DNA of 64,000 nt from Eumeta japonica. Its lineage: Eukaryota; Arthropoda; Insecta; Lepidoptera; Psychidae. Shown in pieces: positions 59,480 to 64,000 of this stretch. The stretch covers positions 62,001 to 126,000 of the forward strand of contig BGZK01001301.1 in the NCBI GenBank assembly GCA_005406025.1, read 5' to 3'. How positions within the stretch are numbered: the stretch's first letter is position 1; each line of letters begins with the position of its first letter. The notes under the pieces are model-generated. The model was not told the origin of the DNA and searched no databases. It saw only the letters and a program-made list of their open reading frames with translations. Made by a program: the position numbers and the translations under genes.

Positions 59480-59880
59480 CCGGCCGACGTTCCCGGCGAA
59501 CGTTACTTCATGGAGTAGCACACGATACGACTTTTCCGTTTCCATCGGATTCGCAGAACAGAGCCGTCCGCTCCCACGAAACGGGAACATTCGGACGGCA
59601 TCTAATAATAACGCGCCCCTCGCGCCGGCAGCCGTTTACAAACAGCGCTAATCGCGGTGCTCGGCCGCGCGATTGCAACAGGCGCGGTGGCGGTACACAA
59701 AGTGCGAGTTTACACGTTCCAAGTCCCGAAGTAACGCACGTGTACACGCACAGACACAAACCTACGTCCTGCGTAAACAAACTTTTAACGGACACAACAA
59801 TGAATGAGGAAAAAATACGGCAATAATTGCAGCTCAGATCGGACGTGTAGCGGTATGGCGGCGGTGGAAGCCGCGAGTTG
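59480..59880. promoter_or_regulatory. CpG-rich segment, possible promoter
   Basis: About 400 bases rich in CG within AT-rich DNA. Overlapping frames on both strands (for example 59419-59826 on plus) result from the low stop frequency of GC-rich DNA and show no known domain. It could be a promoter of Amph, an internal enhancer, or the 5' end of a gene on the plus strand. Confidence 0.4.
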
Positions 59881-60149
59881 ACGTTTTTTTCAAATTTGTG
59901 GCGTGATTTGTTTATATAACGAATTAGAAGTTGTAAACTGTCTCCTATTATAGAAGTATGTTGGTAAGGATATGGTACGCACGTGATGAATTTTTAATAC
60001 ACGACTGAGAGCTATCGGTCTATTTAAACAACAACGAATTCGTATCCTGTCATTATTTCTTTTACGGTGAACCGTTGCGACATAATTTCAGGTTGAATAG
60101 TTTTCATTCAGACTTTTATACATTTTAGTTACTGGATCATGAAAGATTG

Positions 60150-60420
60150 GGCGTGTGAATATTAATTTGACTGGACGAAGAGCGCATCATAAAAAGCATT
60201 TGCCGCGGTCCTTTCGGGGCGTCGGACAGCGGCGGCCGCGCGAATGAAAGTGAAAACGTGGTGAATGACTGTACTGTGATTGATTGACTGATGATTCGGT
60301 CACATGAATGGACCCACTCAATAGGAGGCATATTGGCAGTCTTTCTTTTTGTGACCGAAAAGAACCTGAGACACAGCGGCCTATCGGTGCGTCTGTTCAT
60401 TCAGACACTATATCGAAATA
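60150..60420. promoter_or_regulatory. CpG-rich segment
   Basis: Moderately CpG-rich, with 'gcggtcctttcggggcgtcggacagcggcggccgcgcg' at about 60205-60245. No gene recognised. Another short CpG patch is at 60695-60750. Confidence 0.35.
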
Positions 60421-62399
60421 GTTTAAAGTCGATTTTAGGAAAATTCGCAGGATAGGTAATTTTTTTTACTTTCGATATCTATATATCCTAGTAAATTATT
60501 TTTGACTGCTGTTAAGTCCGAGCATTTATTACGATTTTATCAGATGAGTAAAACAAGGATTTTGTCACTGTATTATCCTTTGAGACTTCTTTACGTTTAT
60601 TTATTATAAAATAAGTTTTTTAGGCATCCTCTATTAGTATACATAGTTTAATCAGTATCTTGCCATAACGTATTGTAAAATTCTATTGGAAACGTGGTCA
60701 ACGTGAGACGCGTGCGCGTGCACACCGTCCGTCGCAGAGCACGAACAGCACACGCTCTATTGTAAAAACTTGCCATTTATATAAAATTAACACTACTGTT
60801 TAATAGCGTTTAAAGATATCGGTGATACTCTACCTTGCCTTACCACTATTTTTGTAGTATTATTACATCATATAATATATTCCATATAATAATTATACTG
60901 TTCATCAATATTACGATACGTTCGTACATGAAACAATAACTCGACTGGAGGCAGCTAGCCGCAGTCGTACACGCCAACGTCCATGTATATTTAGTGTTAG
61001 GCACTTTTATGTGGGTCACGTCGTTGACAGGCGTCAAGTTTGGCAACTGGTGTGGGCGTGCTCGGTAAGGTAGAACGACTAGGCTTGCGCACACGCAACT
61101 GTCGTAATCGCTTATTGTAATAATCATGCCGAATATTTCGGTATATATTAACTAATTTATTAATTAACATACAGTTGTCAAATGGTGATTTAATGCAATG
61201 AAAATAATTAAATAATGAATGTAGGATTATGTACTTTTCTTGTTCTATGATATTGAGATACTTATTAATTAAAAAAAAATCTAAAGCGCCCTTTATGATT
61301 CCCTCGTACTGAGGGTCTCAATTGACTATCAAAATTGATAAAATGCATCATATTGCAAATAGAAAATGATGTTTTTAAACTCCCCTAGGTTTTTTAAAAA
61401 AATCTGGGTTTGGCTGTGTTGTGGACATACCCATGCATTTTACATGAATACGTGTACGTAACGGATAATATTTTTTAAATATTAAGAAGTCCTTCGGATT
61501 TCGTGTAGTTATAAACGTGCACTAGCTGCTGCTAAATGTGTCTTTAATAATCGATGTTCCACATAACCGATGTCAATACAATCCAGCGCTGATATAGAAG
61601 CGATTGCACCATCCACTTGCATAGTCCTGGTCGCCCCAGCCGCAGGTGTACTGGCGCCGTCGTTAATCTGCTCGTACAATCATATAAGTCATGTAGTGTT
61701 TTATTGGTATGCCTGAGTTGTTCATGAGAAGCTCTTTCCAACTGTATACGATTTTTACATCTCTATATTTTGATTTAGATTTCTGATGATTATAGGCCGA
61801 TGTTGGTCGATTTATTTCAGTTTTTTACTTTAGCTAAAAATTTTTTTTTTCTATAACTTTTTCTCACTGATATTTTATATACGTAATCGATAGATTTTTA
61901 CAAAAACTGACGATTGAAGCTAAAACGACAATCTCTAGCTTTCTAGAGCTTCTCCGAGTTAAAATATATAATCAAAAGGAATTTTCGACGCAGCGAAACG
62001 ACTTCAAAATATCGGCTCTTGCCCCTCCGCTGCGTACGATGCTTTACAGTCTTCATTAAATGTAACAAATTCTTTGATCTTTTAGTTACCAAACGATGTA
62101 CTTAAAATTTGGATATACATGATAGATATATGTAGCTGCAGCGTCAAACTGCACCCCCCAATTGTGTTATCATGAGCTCCCACTACAGAAGCAAATTTAA
62201 AGATGCATTCAAGACAAAACATATTAAGAGACATAGCAAGTAAAAGGAAAATATGGCAACTTTTCACTACACGATTTACTTTTGTTTTAATGTATTTATG
62301 ATCGATAAATTACATAATTTATACCATCAAACAATGGCATATTATGTGATATAAGAAGGCTAAACTCATAAGCGCAGGTTGTGATGTAAGTGTTCATTA

Positions 62400-62570
62400 C
62401 GTTTGTTTGTCGACGGGTCGCCCGCGCCCGCGCCGGCCGTCGTCCACGCGTTCAGTAATGGCCGCTATGACAATGACGGATGCTCTGCGCCGGCGCGTCG
62501 TTCCCTTTCGATTTCGATTGTCTGGCGTGGTCTGCTTCGCGCGCACGACACGGTAATTGTTTAAAGCCCC
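62400..62570. promoter_or_regulatory. Strong CpG island, possible promoter/first exon
   Basis: The most CpG-dense stretch of the window. On the plus strand an ATG at 62458 opens 35 codons (MAAMTMTDALRRRVVPFRF onward) to a possible GT donor at 62553. I do not recognise the peptide, so this may be only a GC-rich accident. On the minus strand it could be a 5' UTR or promoter of Amph. Confidence 0.4.
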
Positions 62571-63014
62571 TCGTCAATTCGATTAGACGCACGATTAAAG
62601 GGGTATTCGATTACATCGGATTACTAATTTCTATGTATTAGAAACTTAACTGTGTTAAAGGTTCCTATTACGTGAGCACTTATTGTAATATTCGATATTA
62701 TAGCAGTAAATTTGACATTTACAGTTGATTACTACAATCTGTAATAGAGACATTGCTGAATATTATTTCGGCTCAGCACGTATCAAGTGAGATATTGATA
62801 AATTTTCCGCGGTATAATTGTCATTAAAATCATTAATTAGAACAAAATAGACACTTTCTAACTATTCATAAGAATTGGGATAAAACTTTAAATACGTTAA
62901 CTTTAATTTTTACCTAAATTTATTGAATCATCCTCACACAGGTATCAAATCAGCGCTTCCTTCTATTTACGAAAGCCATTAAAAGCGCTAATTTGACAAT
63001 TAATATACCTACTA

Positions 63015-64000
63015 GTTTAGTTCAGTTCAGTTTCCACCATTGGACACAGGCATTCCGTCTAGTTTTCTACGATGTACGTTTTCGGACCACCTGTAACCAA
63101 CGGCGGCCCGCGACCTCTATAAGTCGTCAGTCCACCTAGTAGCTAGCCATCTCACACTGCGACGTTCAGTCCGTGATCACCATTCCAGAACTTTTCTTTC
63201 CCAGAGGCTATCGGTTCCACGAGTGATGTGGCTTACCCATTGCCACTTATCTTACTGATTCTGTGAGCTATGTCGGTTGATTGCGTTCTTCTGTGGATTT
63301 GCTCGTTTCTAATTTTATCTCACAGATAAATCCCAAGCGTACCTTTTTTCTTATCGCACGTTGAGCGACTTTGAATTTGTTCATGAGACCGATAGTAAGG
63401 GACCACGTCTGTCATTCTTACGTCATACTGGCAACGCACATTGTTCAAAAAACTTTCGTCTTTAGGCATTGAGGTAAATTACATTTGAAAATGTCCCATA
63501 ATTTCCTGAGCGCTGCCCAGCCGAGTTGAATTCTTCGTGTTACTTTTTTATCGAAGTTGGATCTACTTAATTGAACCATCTGTCTCAAAAAGATATATTC
63601 ATCTACAACTTGAGTTCTCAACTATTAATAGAATTGGTACAGCATGGGCATTCGACATAATTTTCGTATTGTCGTTGTTCATTTTCACACCTACTTCTGT
63701 GTAACCCACCTACTGAGAAACTTCAGCGAAGTGTCCGACCATGGTGCCATGAGCATTCATCGATTCCGCCGTTGTATCTAGACCATTTGCAGATAAATGG
63801 TGAGTGAAGTAGTCATTCATATTGATATCATATCCTTCGCAATTCAAAAGTTTGAAAGAATCTTTCAACATTGAAGTGAATAGTTTCGACGATATTCCGT
63901 CTCCCTGTTTCACACCCGCTTGTGGTTGGATCGGTTTTTCTTCATTTTGTACTTGGAGTGACATAGTGATATTGTTGTACAAACTTCGAAGCATTTTGAT
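63015..64000 (-). mobile_element. LINE retrotransposon, reverse transcriptase C-terminal part
   Basis: On the minus strand a 94-codon frame (63994-63710) reads NITMSLQVQNEEKPIQPQ, then AGVKQGDGISSKLFTSMLKD, matching the GVxQGDxxSPxLF motif of LINE reverse transcriptases. In place of the catalytic (F/Y)ADD block it has HHLSANGLD. Past the stop the reading continues, with shifts, through MNNDNTKIMSN, RIQLGWAALRKLW, QTWSLT and LMNKFKVAQRA down to about 63050. It is of the same general type as 38790-39480, but that copy retains different parts. It continues beyond the window. Confidence 0.88.

Larger units (their letters stand above)
57977..63014 (-). other. Probable first intron or 5' region of Amph
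   Basis: Follows the acceptor of the first visible BAR exon on its 5' side. I searched its minus strand for the expected first coding exon (a KNVQKHAGRAKEK-like block next to a GT donor) and found none. It contains a dispersed repeat (58635-59312), hairpins (59411-59479) and several CpG-rich patches. Confidence 0.55.

Noticed and set aside
59508..59795. 95-codon minus-strand frame as the first Amph exon
   Set aside because: It lacks the expected BAR N-terminal block and does not end in a GT donor in the right phase.
59419..59826. 135-codon plus-strand frame at the CpG patch
   Set aside because: It begins inside a perfect hairpin and runs through CpG-rich DNA where all frames are open; no domain recognised.

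Overview
The window looks like nuclear DNA of a moth or butterfly (Lepidoptera). It is AT-rich, has small exons in long introns, carries many decayed transposons, and has repeat types I recognise as typical of lepidopteran genomes. The protein-coding parts read as insect proteins: the amphiphysin exons match the arthropod amphiphysin more closely than the vertebrate ones. The species cannot be told from the sequence alone.

Two genes can be supported, both on the minus strand and both running off a visible edge. At the left, 3151-6362 holds the first three coding exons of a fatty-acid amide hydrolase 2-like amidase (FAAH2). They give 205 residues with intact frame and splice sites. The rest of the enzyme, including its nucleophilic serine, would lie beyond base 1. 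At the right, 45257-57976 holds eight exons of amphiphysin (Amph/BIN1 family): four and a half BAR-domain exons, a proline-rich linker and a C-terminal SH3 domain. They splice in one open frame into 445 residues plus a stop. Its first coding exon (the start of the N-terminal BAR helix) was not found and probably lies beyond 64000, so 57977-64000 would be its first intron.

Between and around these genes is repeat-rich non-coding DNA. From left to right: a spaced duplication (1-217), a mariner 3' half (1058-1785), a Penelope-like GIY-YIG remnant followed by strong hairpins (2072-2641), FAAH2, a 120-bp minisatellite (9384-9702), three mariner pieces (11623-12112, 13413-13784, 19680-20147), a mariner foldback plus a nearly full decayed mariner (22509-23910), three copies of a repeat with an embedded microsatellite (5085-5555, 14035-15215, 20880-21490), a roughly 1-kb repeat present in two opposite copies (12160-13125 and 31500-32478), a hAT transposase remnant (37594-38040), a LINE with a deleted reverse transcriptase (38790-39480), and at the right edge the reverse transcriptase end of another LINE (63015-64000).

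The most unusual local signal is a scatter of perfect or near-perfect short inverted repeats with very small loops (2535-2641, 16252-16298, 36350-36401, 50894-50958, 52671-52772, 59411-59479). The best is a 52-bp palindrome with no spacer. I see no new gene system. The window is best read as two ordinary metazoan genes in a transposon-rich landscape. I recognised no tRNA, rRNA, CRISPR or bacterial-type operon.
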